The notes under the pieces were generated by a model, which saw only the letters and a program-made list of their open reading frames with translations, was not told where the DNA came from and made no database searches. Made by a program: the position numbers and the translations under genes. A stretch of DNA of 29,827 nt from assembly GCA_002411175.1 (NCBI GenBank), contig DHRN01000057.1, forward strand, positions 1 through 29,827, read 5' to 3'. Position 1 is the first letter of the stretch. Each line of letters opens with the position of its first letter. The stretch comes from Anaerolineaceae bacterium UBA5311 (lineage in GTDB: Bacteria; Chloroflexota; Anaerolineae; Anaerolineales; Anaerolineaceae). Shown here one piece after another: positions 6,713 to 14,971 of the stretch.

Positions 6713-8174
6713 TGGCTATCTCCTCCATGCCGAACTGGGTTTCCGATTCCATCTCTTTTGCTTTTTCCAGGGCATCTGTGATCGACCCAACCATATAGAA
6801 AGCCTGCTCAGGGATGTCATCATATTTTCCCTGCAATATCTCCTTAAAGCCTTTTATCGTCTCTTCCATCGGTACAAAGACACCCGGGTTCCCGGAAAAT
6901 ACTTCAGCCACAATAAATGGCTGCGTCAGGAAGCGCTGAACGCGCCTTGCACGGATAACAGTCTGTTGGTCAGAAACCGACAGTTCTTCCATACCCAGAA
7001 TGGCGATAAGGTCTTGCAGCTCATCGTAACGAGCCAGGGTCGCCCTAACCTGCATGGCAACATCATAATGTTCTCGTCCAACCGCTTCAGGAGTGAGCAG
7101 GTTGGATGTACTTTGCAGCGGGTCGATCGCTGGGTAAAGCCCCATCGAAACCAGCCTCCTGGAAAGCACCGTAGTAGCATCAAGGTGTGAAAAAGTTGCC
7201 GCGACAGCCGGATCGGTCACATCGTCAGCGGGGATATAGACTGCCTGCACAGAGGTGATGCTGCCCTGACTTGTGGAGGTGATGCGTTCCTGCAGCAGAC
7301 CCATTTCTGAATCCAGTGTGCTTTGGTAACCCATTTCACTTGGCAGCCTGCCTAACAATGCTGAAACTTCAGAACCCGCCTGGATAAAGCGGTAGATATT
7401 GTCGATAAAGATCAAAACCGGTCGGGATTCTTCATCGCGGAAGTATTCTGCCATGGTCAATGCTGTAAAGGGAACGCGCATACGGGCTCCCGGAGGCTCA
7501 TTCATCTGTCCAAAGGTCAGAATTGCAGAATCGATCAACCCCGAAGCGTTCATATCCAGCCACATATCGTTACCTTCACGGCTGCGTTCGCCGACACCGG
7601 CAAAAAGGACGATTCCTGAGCTTTGCGTGATGGTATTGTTCATCAGCTCCAGCATCAGCACGGTCTTGCCAACCCCGGCTCCTCCAAACAAGCCGACTTT
7701 CCCACCTTTGGGGTAAGGCGTGAGCAGGTCGATTGCTTTAATTCCGGTGACAATCTTTTCCCTGGAGATAACCTGTTCGTTGATCGCTGGCGGCATTTGG
7801 TGGATAGGCGCATACCGATCTGTCTCGACGGGTCCTTTGCCATCAATTGGCTGCCCAAGCACGTTAAATAATCGCCCCAGGGTGGCTCTGCCAATCGGGA
7901 CTTCAATCGGTTTCTCAAGGTCGATCACGGTCATACCACGGCGTAAACCGGCTGTGCTGCCCATGGCAATCGCGCGGACGACCTTTGTGCCTACATGTTC
8001 CTGGATCTCGAGCACCAGGTCTTCACCTGAACGGCGTTTGACCAGGAGCGCGTTATGGATGGACGGGAGGTTACCGGATTCAAATTCAACATCAACAACA
8101 ACGCCCACAAGCCTGATGATTTTGCCGTCGTTCCTTGACTCTTCTCTATCAAAATCCACTATTTTATTGGTCAC
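6696..8174 (-). CDS. atpD: N-type ATPase subunit beta
   Basis: The 492-residue catalytic subunit has a Walker A motif GGAGVGKT (164-171), a catalytic Glu in VGERSREGND (E196), and a Walker B region LIFIDNIYRF. The DELSEED loop that touches gamma and epsilon reads EELSVSD here, a weakened acidic pattern. The start is GTG at 8174, two codons after an in-frame TAA. AAAGGG lies directly against this codon, so a second GTG at 8159 is an alternative. This is the first gene of the operon, downstream of a strong promoter at 8218-8246. Confidence 0.97.
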   Translation of the reverse strand: MTNKIVDFDREESRNDGKIIRLVGVVVDVEFESGNLPSIHNALLVKRRSGEDLVLEIQEHVGTKVVRAIAMGSTAGLRRGMTVIDLEKPIEVPIGRATLGRLFNVLGQPIDGKGPVETDRYAPIHQMPPAINEQVISREKIVTGIKAIDLLTPYPKGGKVGLFGGAGVGKTVLMLELMNNTITQSSGIVLFAGVGERSREGNDMWLDMNASGLIDSAILTFGQMNEPPGARMRVPFTALTMAEYFRDEESRPVLIFIDNIYRFIQAGSEVSALLGRLPSEMGYQSTLDSEMGLLQERITSTSQGSITSVQAVYIPADDVTDPAVAATFSHLDATTVLSRRLVSMGLYPAIDPLQSTSNLLTPEAVGREHYDVAMQVRATLARYDELQDLIAILGMEELSVSDQQTVIRARRVQRFLTQPFIVAEVFSGNPGVFVPMEETIKGFKEILQGKYDDIPEQAFYMVGSITDALEKAKEMESETQFGMEEIASGTTG

Positions 8175-8461
8175 CCTTTACGTCAGATTTGCCCATTCCG
8201 GCAGAAGGGCAGATTGTATTATGCCAGAGAAAAAGTTCGTTGTCAAAAACAGATACGCGCTTCGGTTGTCTTCATAACGGCATTCTAAACCGGGGTATTT
8301 GTTACAATCTTAAAATATCCAGGTTTCTCTGGGTATAATAATATCAGTGCTCGTAACTATGGGTACAAAAATTACAATCCAGGTATCAATCAGTCGACCA
8401 CTTGAAGTTGCTGTGGAATACAAGATAAATCGTCAGCTCAAACAAATAGAAAGGAAAAAAA
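8175..8461. other. Divergent promoter region between the ATPase operon and malate genes
   Basis: This 287-base spacer drives atpD leftward and the malate dehydrogenase gene rightward. The leftward promoter is annotated separately. For the rightward gene, TATAAT at 8334-8339 is the best -10 candidate, with no good -35; if used, it gives a leader of about 115 bases. The dehydrogenase ribosome-binding site is AGAAAGGA, just before 8462. Confidence 0.5.
8218..8246 (-). promoter_or_regulatory. Consensus housekeeping promoter of the ATPase operon
   Basis: On the minus strand, TTGACA (8246-8241) and CATAAT (8223-8218) are separated by exactly 17 bases, with TGG just before the -10. The predicted start of transcription is near 8211, giving a leader of about 37 bases before the atpD GTG. 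It is the strongest promoter match found in the window. Confidence 0.8.
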
Positions 8462-9574
8462 ATGGAAGAAACCAGACCTTATGTATCCTGGGAATTGATG
8501 GACGCATTCCTCACCGACGCCTTTGTCGGTTATGGAGTTCCCCGTGAAGAAGCCGCAATTTGCGCGGATGTTCTGCTCGAAAGCGACCGCAGGGGCATCG
8601 AAAGTCACGGTGTCAATCGGTTTAAACCAATTTATATCGACCGCATTGTAGCGGGAATACAAAACCCAGTAACCAGGATTGATATCCTCAAAGAGACAGC
8701 CACAACCGCTGTGTTGGATGCCAACGATGGCATGGGCATGATAGCCAGCCACCGCGCGATGGAGATGGCAATCGAGAAAGCCCGCAAGTACGGAATGAGC
8801 ATGGTGGTTGTGCGTAATTCAACCCATTATGGCATTGCCGGCTACTGGACCACCATGGCAACCAATGCGGGAATGATCGGCATGACCGGAACCAACGCCC
8901 GCCCTTCAATCGCGCCTACTTTTGGCGTCCAAAACATGCTCGGGACCAACCCGCTGACTGTCGGCTTTCCGACTGATGAAGATTTTCCCTTCATGCTCGA
9001 CGCTGCCACTTCGATCGTCCAGCGCGGCAAGATTGAATATTATGCCCGCATCGGCAAAGACACTCCTGAAGGCATGGTGGTTGGTTCGGATGGCAAACCC
9101 ATGACCGACAGCGAGCAAATCTTGAAAGACCTCGTCTCAGGGGAAGCCGCGCTGGCACCGCTCGGTGGGATTGGTGAAGAATTAGCAGGTTATAAAGGCT
9201 ACGGCTACGCGACAGTTGTCGAAGTCTTCTCCGCGGCTCTCCAGGCTGGTAGTTTTTTGCATCAACTGACCGGCATTGGTGAAAACGGCGAGAAAGTGCC
9301 CTTCCATCTTGGTCACTGGTTTATCGTCATCGACCCCGAAGCATTCATGGGGCTGGAAACCTTCAGAAAAATTTCCGGCGAGATCATGCGTGAACTGCGT
9401 GCATCCAAAAAAGCTCCTGGAGCAGAACGCATTTATACCGCTGGGGAGAAGGAATACCTGGTCTGGCTGGAGCGCAAAGATAAAGGCGTACCCGTCGGAG
9501 AAGCGGTCCAAAAAGAGATTCTGGCTGTGCGCGATGCCCTTAACCTGGACTATAAATTCCCCTTTGAGGAGTAA
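8462..9574 (+). CDS. Malate/L-lactate dehydrogenase, Ldh_2 family
   Basis: The 370-residue NAD(P)-dependent oxidoreductase belongs to the Ldh_2 family, which is unrelated to classic LDH/MDH. Visible family signatures are ESHGVNRF (H49), the RNSTHYGIAGYW segment with catalytic His H122, and the GTNPL nucleotide-binding turn (161-165). Members oxidise malate, lactate, ureidoglycolate or similar 2-hydroxy acids; the sequence alone does not fix the substrate. The malic enzyme gene begins two bases after the stop, which favours malate. Start ATG at 8462 follows AGAAAGGA. Cytoplasmic; no signal peptide. Confidence 0.93.
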   Translation: MEETRPYVSWELMDAFLTDAFVGYGVPREEAAICADVLLESDRRGIESHGVNRFKPIYIDRIVAGIQNPVTRIDILKETATTAVLDANDGMGMIASHRAMEMAIEKARKYGMSMVVVRNSTHYGIAGYWTTMATNAGMIGMTGTNARPSIAPTFGVQNMLGTNPLTVGFPTDEDFPFMLDAATSIVQRGKIEYYARIGKDTPEGMVVGSDGKPMTDSEQILKDLVSGEAALAPLGGIGEELAGYKGYGYATVVEVFSAALQAGSFLHQLTGIGENGEKVPFHLGHWFIVIDPEAFMGLETFRKISGEIMRELRASKKAPGAERIYTAGEKEYLVWLERKDKGVPVGEAVQKEILAVRDALNLDYKFPFEE

Positions 9575-9576
9575 CC

Positions 9577-10755
9577 ATGGATTACGCCCAGGAATCATTG
9601 AAAAAACATCGCGAATGGCGCGGTAAGATCGAAGTAGTCGCTACTGTTCCGGTCAATAATAAAGTAGATCTGTCACTTGCCTATACCCCCGGCGTTGCTC
9701 AGCCCTGCCTTGAGATTCAAAAGGACATCAATCAAAGCTACGAACTGACCCGTCGCTGGAATATGTGTGCAGTGGTCACAGACGGCAGCGCGGTTCTGGG
9801 CTTGGGAGATATCGGACCCGAAGCTGGTATGCCGGTGATGGAAGGCAAATGTGTGCTTTTCAAATCTTTCGGAGGTGTGGACGCCTTCCCGCTTTGCATC
9901 AAGAGCAAAGACGTGGATCAAATCGTTGAAACCATTTACCTGGTAAGCGGTTCATTTGGCGGCATCAACCTGGAAGATATCGCCGCCCCACGCTGTTTCG
10001 AAATCGAAGAGAAACTCAAGCAAAAATGTGACATCCCAATTTTCCACGACGACCAGCACGGCACCGCTATCATCACTCTCGCCGGGCTCACCAACGCCTT
10101 AAAGGTTGTCGGTAAGAAAAAAGAGGATGTCAGGATTATCATATCTGGGGCAGGTGCCGCCGGTACTGCCATTGCCAAATTACTCCTGGTGGCTGGCTTT
10201 CAGGACATCAAACTGGCTGACAGGAAAGGCGCTGTCTACCCTGGCAGAATTGTTGGCAAAGCGAATCCGTACCTCGAACAACTCGCCATATTAACGAATC
10301 CGCAGGGAAAATCCGGAACACTCGCAGACTTGCTTGTCGGAGCGGATGTCTTCATCGGCGTGTCGGCAGCTGGTATCGTTTCCACCGAAATGATCAGAAC
10401 AATGAACAAGGACGCGATCGTCTTTGCCTGCGCCAACCCGACGCCCGAAATTTTCCCGGAAGACGCGAAAGCCGGAGGCGCCAGGGTGATTGCCACTGGC
10501 AGAAGCGACTATCCTAATCAGATTAACAACGTGTTGGCTTTCCCTGGTGTATTCCGCGGGGCGTTCGATGTGCGTGCCAGTGACATTAACGACGAAATGA
10601 AACTTGCCGCCGCATGGGCATTGGCAGATCTGATATCGGAGCAAGAACTGAGCGAGGATTACATCATCCCAGCCGCATTCGACCCCCGCGTTGGTCCGGC
10701 GGTTGCCAAAGCGGTTGCCACTGCCGCCCGGGAAACAGGGGTCGCAAGGATCTGA
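9577..10755 (+). CDS. NAD(P)-dependent malic enzyme
   Basis: The 392-residue enzyme converts malate to pyruvate and CO2 while reducing NAD(P)+. It has the short bacterial form without a phosphotransacetylase-like tail. Motifs seen are AYTPGVAQPC (35-44), a catalytic Lys in EGKCVLFK (K91), metal ligands in GGINLEDI (E133, D134) and FHDDQHGT (D159), and the dinucleotide-binding GAGAAG (191-196). The ATG is 2 bases after the dehydrogenase stop, with GAGGAG in the tail of that gene as ribosome-binding site, so the two form an operon. Together they can move carbon and hydride between oxaloacetate, malate and pyruvate. Cofactor preference is not resolved. Confidence 0.96.
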   Translation: MDYAQESLKKHREWRGKIEVVATVPVNNKVDLSLAYTPGVAQPCLEIQKDINQSYELTRRWNMCAVVTDGSAVLGLGDIGPEAGMPVMEGKCVLFKSFGGVDAFPLCIKSKDVDQIVETIYLVSGSFGGINLEDIAAPRCFEIEEKLKQKCDIPIFHDDQHGTAIITLAGLTNALKVVGKKKEDVRIIISGAGAAGTAIAKLLLVAGFQDIKLADRKGAVYPGRIVGKANPYLEQLAILTNPQGKSGTLADLLVGADVFIGVSAAGIVSTEMIRTMNKDAIVFACANPTPEIFPEDAKAGGARVIATGRSDYPNQINNVLAFPGVFRGAFDVRASDINDEMKLAAAWALADLISEQELSEDYIIPAAFDPRVGPAVAKAVATAARETGVARI

Positions 10756-10836
10756 TCTTTCGCCCTAAACAGACACCCGTCGTCCCGCTGTGGCAACGCA
10801 GCCTGGCTCGTTCTGGTGTACTACTATTATCCTGAG

Positions 10837-10862
10837 ACGGGACGGCTTCTGCGCCGTCCCGT
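10837..10862 (+). terminator. Strong hairpin after the malic enzyme gene
   Basis: A perfect 10-base-pair stem ACGGGACGGC / GCCGTCCCGT encloses the loop TTCTGC. It lies about 80 bases after the malic enzyme stop. A TGTTTTT run follows only after about 12 bases, so it is an imperfect intrinsic terminator; it could also be a stabilising or attenuating hairpin before nnrD. Confidence 0.45.
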
Positions 10863-10949
10863 TGCCAGGAAGCTGTTTTTACATCCCAGCCTGACTTCAG
10901 GCGATGGGACTGCTTGTTCGCCGAACACGAATCGGCGCTAAAAAAACTA

Positions 10950-11855
10950 ATGTCAAAGAAACCCTCATGCCCCGCCCTGATTACACAAGAATTAGCTGCT
11001 TCTCTTCTGCCCGGCAGGGCTGATGATTCGCACAAAGGCAGCTTCGGTAAAGCCCTGGTGATCGCCGGCTCGCGGCAATTCACTGGTGCCGCAAGTCTGG
11101 CAATCCAGGCGGCTCTACGCAGCGGAACCGGGTTGGTCTATGCTGCCATTCCAGGTTCAATTTACATTCCGCTTGCCGCGGGTATCCCTGAAGCGATTTG
11201 GTACGTTTTGCCCGATAAAAAAGGCTCCATCATACTTAATGAAAAAAGCCATAGGTTTATTGAGGAGAAGACCGGTCATTTCCCTGCTTTGATTGGTCCC
11301 GGGTTGGGACAGTCGGCGGGTACCAGGGCGTTTTTGTTCGCGCTGCTTGTACACCTGTTCGAACAAGCGCCAAACCAGCCGCTTGTGATTGATGCCGACG
11401 CGCTGAATCTCCTTAACCAGGAAACCAATTGGCACGATCGGCTCCCAAATCAAGTCGTACTAACCCCGCACGAAATGGAATTTTCACGCCTTACTTGCAT
11501 ACCAATCGAAGAGATTCATTCCAACCGCCGGGATCTCGCCATTAATTACGCGCGGGAGTGGAAGCAAACCCTGGTCCTTAAAGGTGCGAACACCCTGGTT
11601 GTGTCTCCTAACGGAGACAGCCGGATTTTGCCTTTTGCCAACTCCGTTCTCGCTCATGGCGGCACAGGCGATGTATTAGCTGGCCTATTGGTCGGCCTGC
11701 TCGCCCAGGGGCTTGCGCCCTTTGACGCTGCCACGCTTGCAGTCTGGCTGCACGCCCGCGCGGCGGAACTGGCTCGCGAAGTTGCCGGTCACCCCGCCGC
11801 AACACTGCCCTCAGACATAATTCTCAAAATCGGCAGCGCCATGAATATAACATAG
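10950..11855 (+). CDS. nnrD: ADP-dependent NAD(P)H-hydrate dehydratase
   Basis: This ribokinase-fold repair enzyme of 301 residues restores NADH or NADPH from its hydrated form, using ADP. The family start SHKGSFGKALVIAGS, the PGLG turn, the IDADALNLL strand, VLTPHEMEFSRL and the catalytic/ADP motif GGTGDVLAGLL are all present. It lacks the fused NnrE epimerase domain found in many bacteria, and no separate NnrE gene is visible in this window. The ATG at 10950 gives the expected N-terminus; a TTG at 10914 would add 12 residues, and neither has a strong ribosome-binding site. It is separated from the malate genes by a hairpin. Confidence 0.92.
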   Translation: MSKKPSCPALITQELAASLLPGRADDSHKGSFGKALVIAGSRQFTGAASLAIQAALRSGTGLVYAAIPGSIYIPLAAGIPEAIWYVLPDKKGSIILNEKSHRFIEEKTGHFPALIGPGLGQSAGTRAFLFALLVHLFEQAPNQPLVIDADALNLLNQETNWHDRLPNQVVLTPHEMEFSRLTCIPIEEIHSNRRDLAINYAREWKQTLVLKGANTLVVSPNGDSRILPFANSVLAHGGTGDVLAGLLVGLLAQGLAPFDAATLAVWLHARAAELAREVAGHPAATLPSDIILKIGSAMNIT

Positions 11856-11920
11856 GGGATCGTCTGCCCAAGTTGTTCAGCGAGGCTCACCCGCCCTGCC
11901 TGGTTGGTTTGTTGTCCGTC

Positions 11921-11952
11921 ATAAAAAGCGGAGGGAGCAAGCCCCCTCCGCT
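11921..11952 (-). terminator. Intrinsic terminator of the DUF438-hemerythrin gene
   Basis: On the minus strand the 9-base-pair stem AGCGGAGGG / CCCTCCGCT is followed directly by TTTTTAT. It lies about 100 bases after the stop at 12051 and between convergent genes. On the plus strand no T-tract follows, so it works mainly leftward. Confidence 0.85.
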
Positions 11953-12050
11953 CAAGACCCAAGCACAGCTTAGCCGGGAGACCTTCGGTCAATCACGTTC
12001 CGGGCAGGGATGCTGCCTCAGTGAAAATTCAACACAGGCGATCGAGTTTT

Positions 12051-13220
12051 CTACCAATCCAGCAATCGCTTTTCGCCTTCCAGAGCGCGGATGCCAGTCA
12101 CATTCTGTGAGACTTCGATCACACCTTTATAGACCCCAGCGTCATCGCGCAGGGCGAAGTAACGAATATGAATAAACGCTTCGCCCGACTGAAGCCAAAA
12201 CTCAGCCTGGTCCTTGGTGCCAGCTTTAAATTCGTCGAGGATTTTGTGAACCACATGCACGCTCTGGGGCGGATGGCAATTGTGTACATCCCGCCCGATA
12301 ATCGCGGCTGTGCGCGTGAAGATACGTTCTTTGCCCTGGGTAAAATAACGCACCTGGTCATTTTCATCAACAAAAGTCACATCAACAGGCAAATTGGTCA
12401 GCAGCAAATCGATCTGCCCGGGGGTTAACGCGCCGGTTTTGAGTGGGATCTGAGCCCCAGGGTCCCCTCTGTAGGCATCCATTGACGCCTCAGATGGTTT
12501 GGCAGCCACACCGGCGATTTCATCTGCCATTTGCTGCCAGTCTGCCTGGGTAAACCGGGCTAAAGATTCGGGGATCAGAACCTTTTCTTCTTTATAGACC
12601 ATATCCCTGGCTTTACGGGATAGTTCATTAAAACTGCTTTCAACAGCCACGCCCAGGGGATTTTCAGACTCAAGCAAAGCGGTGAATTTACGCAGCGCGT
12701 CACGTATTTCATTGTCCACGCCCCACATCACCTTGGACGGTCCTTCAAAACCATATTTCTCCAGAACTGGAAAAATCATGTTCTCTTTTTTGTCATAATG
12801 ACAAATAATCAGGTCCAGATTTTTGGCATTTTCACGCAGCGTCGGCAAAATTTCGTGGTCTCCTCCGGCAAATTGCAAAACAAAGCCCTCCACAGCCTCG
12901 AGAGTACGTTCAATCAGTTCATTTTCAGTTCGAAAGGTGAAAAGTGGATGCCCGGGCTTATTTTCCGGGGTGGGCTCTGCTTCCAATCCAGCTTGAAAAA
13001 CGGCAACGTGCAGATCGCAAAGCCTTTGCACTTCGGTAACAGGCAGCCCTTCAGCAATTACTTCGCGCTCTGCTGCGGCAATATCTTGTGCGCTGGCATT
13101 CGCAATCAAGTGCCCATATTCCGCCTGCAGTTCTTCAACCGTTCTGCCTTCGTGCAGAAGATGGATGATTTGTTTGATAGCTTCTTTTCGCCTGGTGGCG
13201 TTGTCTAAATATTCACTCAT
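12051..13220 (-). CDS. DUF438-hemerythrin-PAS domain protein
   Basis: The 389-residue cytoplasmic protein has three parts. Residues about 5-80 are a DUF438 domain. Residues about 90-235 are a hemerythrin-like HHE bundle, with ICHYDKKENMIFPVLEKYG and MWGVDNEIR and iron-ligand-type His/Glu. Residues about 265-385 are a PAS domain ending KGVIEVSQNVTGIRALEGEK. This architecture recurs in anaerobes and is thought to sense oxygen or nitric oxide through a di-iron site, but its output is unknown; no DNA-binding or kinase domain is fused. Start ATG has AAGGAG upstream. Monocistronic, with a clear terminator. Confidence 0.93.
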   Translation of the reverse strand: MSEYLDNATRRKEAIKQIIHLLHEGRTVEELQAEYGHLIANASAQDIAAAEREVIAEGLPVTEVQRLCDLHVAVFQAGLEAEPTPENKPGHPLFTFRTENELIERTLEAVEGFVLQFAGGDHEILPTLRENAKNLDLIICHYDKKENMIFPVLEKYGFEGPSKVMWGVDNEIRDALRKFTALLESENPLGVAVESSFNELSRKARDMVYKEEKVLIPESLARFTQADWQQMADEIAGVAAKPSEASMDAYRGDPGAQIPLKTGALTPGQIDLLLTNLPVDVTFVDENDQVRYFTQGKERIFTRTAAIIGRDVHNCHPPQSVHVVHKILDEFKAGTKDQAEFWLQSGEAFIHIRYFALRDDAGVYKGVIEVSQNVTGIRALEGEKRLLDW

Positions 13221-13580
13221 GTTTCTCCTTGGTTTTCTCCCTGGAATTCGCCCGGGAGGGTTTTTATCATTTTCTTTAGTTTACTCGATTCAAAGCCGCT
13301 CATTACATAATGAACAGGTTTTTTGATTATTTTGATAAATTTTAACGATTGGCAGCCTTCGCAGCGTTTTTTGATGGCAACCATAGTGCAAGACCACACA
13401 GCTGCCGTCAACCGCATCACCGGCTTCATCTTCAGGTTTGAAATTCAGCCCTTATTTCCATAAACAAACGTTATACTTAACGCCATGTAGAGCTGTTCAA
13501 ACTGCGACTATGGTATTATTCATTTATCAAATCTCAGCTTGCCCAAGGGGCAGCTATTTCGAAAACATCGGAGTTTCCCA
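13221..13580. other. Intergenic spacer with short uncertain reading frames
   Basis: No confident gene is seen. On the minus strand a 70-codon frame (13429-13217) ends in an ATGA overlap with the DUF438 gene, and a second frame (13451-13290) reads as a Cys-rich peptide with CxxC and CxxxxxxC spacings but has no ATG or ribosome-binding site. AT-rich stretches at about 13321-13350 and 13510-13530 could hold divergent promoters. The zinc-ribbon gene has GGAG upstream of its ATG at 13581. Confidence 0.35.
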
Positions 13581-14237
13581 ATGGCAAAGATAGAATTTAC
13601 CAACAACTATAATGACCTCTCGACAGACCAGGGGTTTCAGTTTGAATTTATCTGCAATCGCTGCAGTACCGGCTATCGCACTTCGTTCCAACCTTTTATG
13701 ATCGGAAAAATCAGCGGCGCGTTGGACACCGCCAGTGGTTTGTTTGGGGGTTTTTTCAGCCACGCCTCCACAATTGGAGACCGTGCCCGCAATGCAACCT
13801 GGGAGAAGGACCACGATCAGGCCTTTCTCAGGGCAACCGGAGAAGTAAAGGACGATTTTATCCAGTGTCCGCGCTGCTCATCTTGGGTTTGCCGTGAAAA
13901 ATGCTGGAACACCAGCAAGGGTTTGTGCAAAAATTGCTCACCTGACCTGGGGGTTGAGATGGCTGCCGCGCAGTCGAGCCGGACTGTTGAAGAAATCTGG
14001 GCACATTCTAAAATGGCTGAAGCTGACCGCGAAATGCTTAAAGAATCCAGCTGGCGTGAAGGTGCAAGAGCAACCTGCCCGGAATGTGGCGTAGCGCTTG
14101 GTGAAAAAACCAAGTTTTGCCCCGAGTGCGGCGCTAAAATTTTGCAGGTAGTCTTTTGTAAAGAATGCGGAGCCAAACTGGAAACTGGCACTAAGTTTTG
14201 CTCAGAGTGCGGCACAAAAGTCGGGGATTCTTCATAG
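13581..14237 (+). CDS. Multi-zinc-ribbon protein
   Basis: The 218-residue protein has seven CxxC pairs plus two extra Cys. C25/C28 opens the protein. A cluster C96-C99, C104-C108 and C116-C119 forms a middle module. The C-terminus holds two consecutive double-zinc-ribbon units: C166/C169 with C180/C183, and C193/C196 with C207/C210. The last two units look like an internal duplication (CPECG..LGEKTKFCPECGAK versus CKECG..LETGTKFCSECGTK). A Gly/Phe-rich stretch (GLFGGFFS) lies at 53-60. Function is unknown; such ribbons bind nucleic acid or protein partners. The ATG at 13581 follows GGAG; a TTG at 13539 is less likely. Confidence 0.8.
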   Translation: MAKIEFTNNYNDLSTDQGFQFEFICNRCSTGYRTSFQPFMIGKISGALDTASGLFGGFFSHASTIGDRARNATWEKDHDQAFLRATGEVKDDFIQCPRCSSWVCREKCWNTSKGLCKNCSPDLGVEMAAAQSSRTVEEIWAHSKMAEADREMLKESSWREGARATCPECGVALGEKTKFCPECGAKILQVVFCKECGAKLETGTKFCSECGTKVGDSS

Positions 14238-14348
14238 ATCAGGCTTGTTGTGCTGGCGTTATCAGATATCGCACCCCCGCCTTGAGAACAAAGTGCCTGG
14301 GTTTATCCGTAGGTCGCCCTGCCATCGTGAACAAAGCGTTGATGCTTT

Positions 14349-14485
14349 CATCGCGAGCGGAGCGAAGCAATCTGCAGTTTGATTTTTGCATCTATTCAGG
14401 ATAAATGATCAAAGGCAGGCTGCCGCGCCCCTTATTGTGATTCGAAAGTTCCCGCCATTCGTGTAACGGGGGCTCGCAGTGACGG
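14349..14485. mobile_element. MITE-like element, copy 1
   Basis: This non-coding unit of about 137 bases is about 85% identical by eye to the copy at 14601-14738. It shares GCGAAGCAATC near the left end, CTGCCGCGCCCCTTATTGTG in the middle, and CCATTCGTGTAACGGGGGCT near the right end, followed by CGCAGTGACGG. Its left terminal repeat is less perfect (CATCGCGAGC). It cannot encode a transposase. Confidence 0.6.
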
Positions 14486-14516
14486 GTAAGCTCCCCGCTC
14501 CCTATTCGCTCTTTTC

Positions 14517-14547
14517 TGTCATCCTGAGCCTCTTTTGCGAAGGATCT
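14517..14547 (+). repeat. Dispersed 31-base repeat, second copy
   Basis: This copy reads TGTCATCCTGAGCCTCTTTT then GCGAAGGATCT. It matches the inverted copy at 129-159 at 30 of 31 positions by eye. It lies between the two MITE-like elements and is followed by an orphan element end at 14573-14585. Confidence 0.65.
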
Positions 14548-14596
14548 AAACAATCCTACGGGCAAGATTTTACACTCGCAGTGACGCATTTGTAAC

Positions 14597-14738
14597 CCGT
14601 CATTGCGAGCAAAGCGAAGCAATCCGCAGTTTTTCTTTTTACATCTACTCAAGACAAGAGATCAAAAGCAGACTGCCGCGCCCCTTATTGTGATTAAAAA
14701 GTTCCTGCCATTCGTGTAACGGGGGCTCGCAGTGACGG
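14597..14738. mobile_element. MITE-like element, copy 2, with terminal inverted repeats
   Basis: The ends CCGTCATTGCGAGC (14597-14610) and GCTCGCAGTGACGG (14725-14738) are inverted repeats matching at 13 of 14 positions. The interior is shared with the copy at 14349-14485. Length about 142 bases, no coding capacity. This is either a small non-autonomous transposable element or a REP-like element; no target-site duplication is obvious. Confidence 0.65.
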
Positions 14739-14920
14739 CATGTTTTTCTGTCAGTACCCTCATAGGACGGACGCCCCCCCGCTCATGCCACCCGCCTGGA
14801 ATTGATGGTATTTCATTGATTCAATATTCTCTCACCCCCTTTTATTCCCCCTCTAAAGAGGGGGTCGTTGTCGCACCCCCGCTCCCGGCTCGCTGTTCTA
14901 TCGCCTTCTGCCGTTGATGT

Positions 14921-14952
14921 TAAAAGGTGACCTGCCCGATGGCGGGCAGGTC
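14921..14952 (-). terminator. Intrinsic terminator downstream of the htrA gene
   Basis: On the minus strand a perfect 10-base-pair stem GACCTGCCCG / CGGGCAGGTC with a 4-base loop is followed by ACCTTTTAA. It begins about 20 bases after the HtrA stop and probably ends the six-gene minus-strand run. Confidence 0.8.
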
Positions 14953-14971
14953 TTTGAGAGGAGCATTTATC

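Larger units (their letters stand above)
14238..14971. other. Gene-free 734-base repeat-rich region
   Basis: This stretch between a plus-strand and a minus-strand gene contains two MITE-like elements, one 31-base dispersed repeat and several hairpins. A perfect hairpin CCCCCTCT-AA-AGAGGGGG lies at 14847-14864. Bases 14573-14585 (ACTCGCAGTGACG) are an isolated element end, paired with the 31-base repeat at 14517 into a mosaic unit. I see no convincing coding frame. Confidence 0.6.

Noticed and set aside
13217..13429. 70-codon minus-strand frame with KKRCEGC, slightly like ribosomal protein L36
   Set aside because: The likeness ends after about seven residues, and the frame has no ribosome-binding site. 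The ATGA overlap with the next gene is probably chance.
13554..14215. Long minus-strand frames opposite the zinc-ribbon gene
   Set aside because: They mirror the real gene and have no motifs or ribosome-binding sites. The plus-strand frame has regular CxxC spacing.
14840..14870. C/G hairpin CCCCCTCT/AGAGGGGG as terminator
   Set aside because: No T-tract follows on either strand. It is better read as part of the repeat-rich spacer.
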